From assembly GCA_024403355.1 (NCBI GenBank), contig JAKSRW010000005.1:35659-99658 (forward strand): a stretch of 64,000 nt of DNA. Reading direction: 5' to 3'. Of this stretch, positions 63,420-64,000 are shown piece after piece. The notes below the pieces were generated by a model. That model was not told where the DNA came from, searched no databases, and saw nothing but the letters and a program-made list of their open reading frames with translations. Source of the DNA: Lachnospiraceae bacterium. GTDB lineage: Bacteria > Bacillota > Clostridia > Lachnospirales > Lachnospiraceae. Every line of letters starts with the position of its first letter. Position 1 is the stretch's first letter. The position numbers were made by a program, and so were the translations under genes.

Positions 63420-63826
63420 GTTGTGTCTTCTTGGTCTGGCATAATGCAGAACTTATTAATTGCATCTACTAATATTTGTACATCTAAGCTTTTTTTATTT
63501 CATTGCCCGAATCATAAATATCTAGCAATGAATATGGACTTCACTGTCATTCGGGATTCCTAATAAAGTATTAGAACGGGAGTGTGACACACTTCCGTTT
63601 CTTAATATTTAAAGAAAAGATATAGGGTGAAGCAAGTTTTACTATGTTTACATAAGTTAATATGGTATGGTAATTTTGTGGGAAATTTGACTCAGAGTTT
63701 TTAAAAGGAAAAGAGAAGATTACGGAGTAAGATATTCCACATGCTATTATAATTATTGTAATAGTTAGAGCGATATGATTTTGATTATATGGTCTAGACA
63801 AACTTGAATTTGTGGAGGATAAACCA

Positions 63827-63898
63827 ATGATATTGTCATTGCAAGGGTGTATGGCAGTCGGGAAGACAACGGCGGTAAGATCACAAACCAAATTGTGA
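63827..63898 (+). pseudogene. P-loop NTPase gene fragment
   Basis: Behind a perfect GGAGG (63814-63818) at 8-nt spacing, ATG 63827 begins a 23-codon reading frame MILSLQGCMAVGKTTAVRSQ... that contains a textbook Walker A (GCMAVGKT) and then hits TGA. It looks like the N-terminus of a nucleotide kinase-like ATPase truncated by rearrangement. The break lies at an inverted repeat (ATCACAA/TTGTGAT, 63879-63899). Confidence 0.5.
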
Positions 63899-63974
63899 TA
63901 AACAAACATAAATCTAATATTAATTTATTTCGAAGTTTCATATGCATTTCCCTCGCTCTTCTTTTTGTTTATCA
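63896..63974. repeat. Inverted repeat at the window end
   Basis: TGATAAACAAA (63896-63906) and TTTGTTTATCA (63964-63974) are perfect 11-bp inverted repeats 57 nt apart, next to the truncated P-loop gene. They could be the ends of a small mobile element or a junction relic. Confidence 0.5.
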
Positions 63975-64000
63975 TATTGCCAGTCTGTGAAGGGAATGTG

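Larger units (their letters stand above)
62955..63826. other. Long gene-free stretch downstream of the MccF-like gene
   Basis: No convincing gene is visible. It contains repeat C (63215-63231), low-complexity TGCTG/TGTTG and ACACACA tracts (about 63291-63350), a terminator (63380-63419) and A/T-rich sequence with many stops in all frames. It looks like decayed or junction DNA. Confidence 0.6.

Noticed and set aside
63571..63909. 112-codon minus-strand frame near the window end
   Set aside because: Composition is A/T-driven, it lacks a ribosome binding site, and it overlaps the P-loop fragment; no domain recognised.
63765..63947. 60-codon minus-strand hydrophobic frame
   Set aside because: It contains a plausible membrane stretch (LILDLCLFITIWFVILPP) with a weak GAGGGAA upstream, but overlaps the P-loop fragment and ends in non-conserved sequence; too uncertain to call.

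Overview
The window reads as a chromosomal segment of an anaerobic, low-to-mid GC Firmicute, most likely a Lachnospiraceae (Clostridia) relative of Butyrivibrio, Roseburia or Eubacterium. This rests on AGGAGG-type ribosome binding sites, Firmicute T-box, glycine and preQ1-like leaders, a zinc-type S14 protein, a long-insert L17, DUF6273 and Listeria-Bacteroides repeat ectodomains, and the S10-spc-alpha cluster followed by ecfA1A2T-truA-rplM-rpsI. Taxonomy is an inference; no rRNA gene is present.

Layout. 1-720: minus-strand N-terminus of a seven-helix membrane sensor, cut by the window edge. 841-4906: T-box-controlled pheS-pheT and a bidirectional terminator. 4973-6645: a sodium:alanine/glycine symporter behind a single-aptamer glycine riboswitch (minus strand). 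6665-7255: queT behind a candidate preQ1-I element. 7284-10944: a heterodimeric ABC exporter. 10971-32963: a type VII (ESX/Ess-like) secretion locus fused to a Ser/Thr phospho-signalling module. 32991-38537: a guanine-deaminase-like enzyme, a HelD-type helicase with an unusual C-terminal sugar-hydrolase-like domain, a hairpin cluster and a MATE transporter. 38681-55496: the S10, spc and alpha ribosomal operons with secY, adk, map, infA and rpoA. 55620-61101: ECF transporter module, truA, a GH113-like gene, rplM-rpsI. 61108-63419: an insertion bounded by direct repeats of the 3' end of rpsI, carrying a TetR regulator and an MccF-like peptidase. 63420-64000: decayed DNA with a P-loop gene fragment.

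The secretion locus is the most distinctive part. It encodes an EssC motor ATPase, a YukD/EsaB ubiquitin-like protein, four WXG100-size proteins, two lipase-like proteins whose helical WXG/LXG-like part is C-terminal (the arrangement of the S. aureus effector TslA), two PP2C phosphatases, a zinc-ribbon/FHA protein, and three zinc-ribbon membrane proteins built on a Hanks kinase plan. One kinase carries a solute-binding-protein-like ectodomain. One carries four PASTA units, nine Listeria-Bacteroides repeats and an aromatic C-terminal domain. One keeps only a kinase N-lobe before its membrane helix. No EssA, EssB or EsaA homologue is recognisable here, so I infer that the kinase-like membrane proteins may be part of the machine or gate it by phosphorylation.

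The ribosomal region holds several structured RNAs that known families may not cover: a leader before rpsJ closed by a long-range helix, a tandemly repeated internal-loop motif between rpsJ and rplC, and a hairpin-rich leader before rpsM. In two places a promoter lies inside the stem-loop of an upstream terminator (before rpmJ and before rplM).
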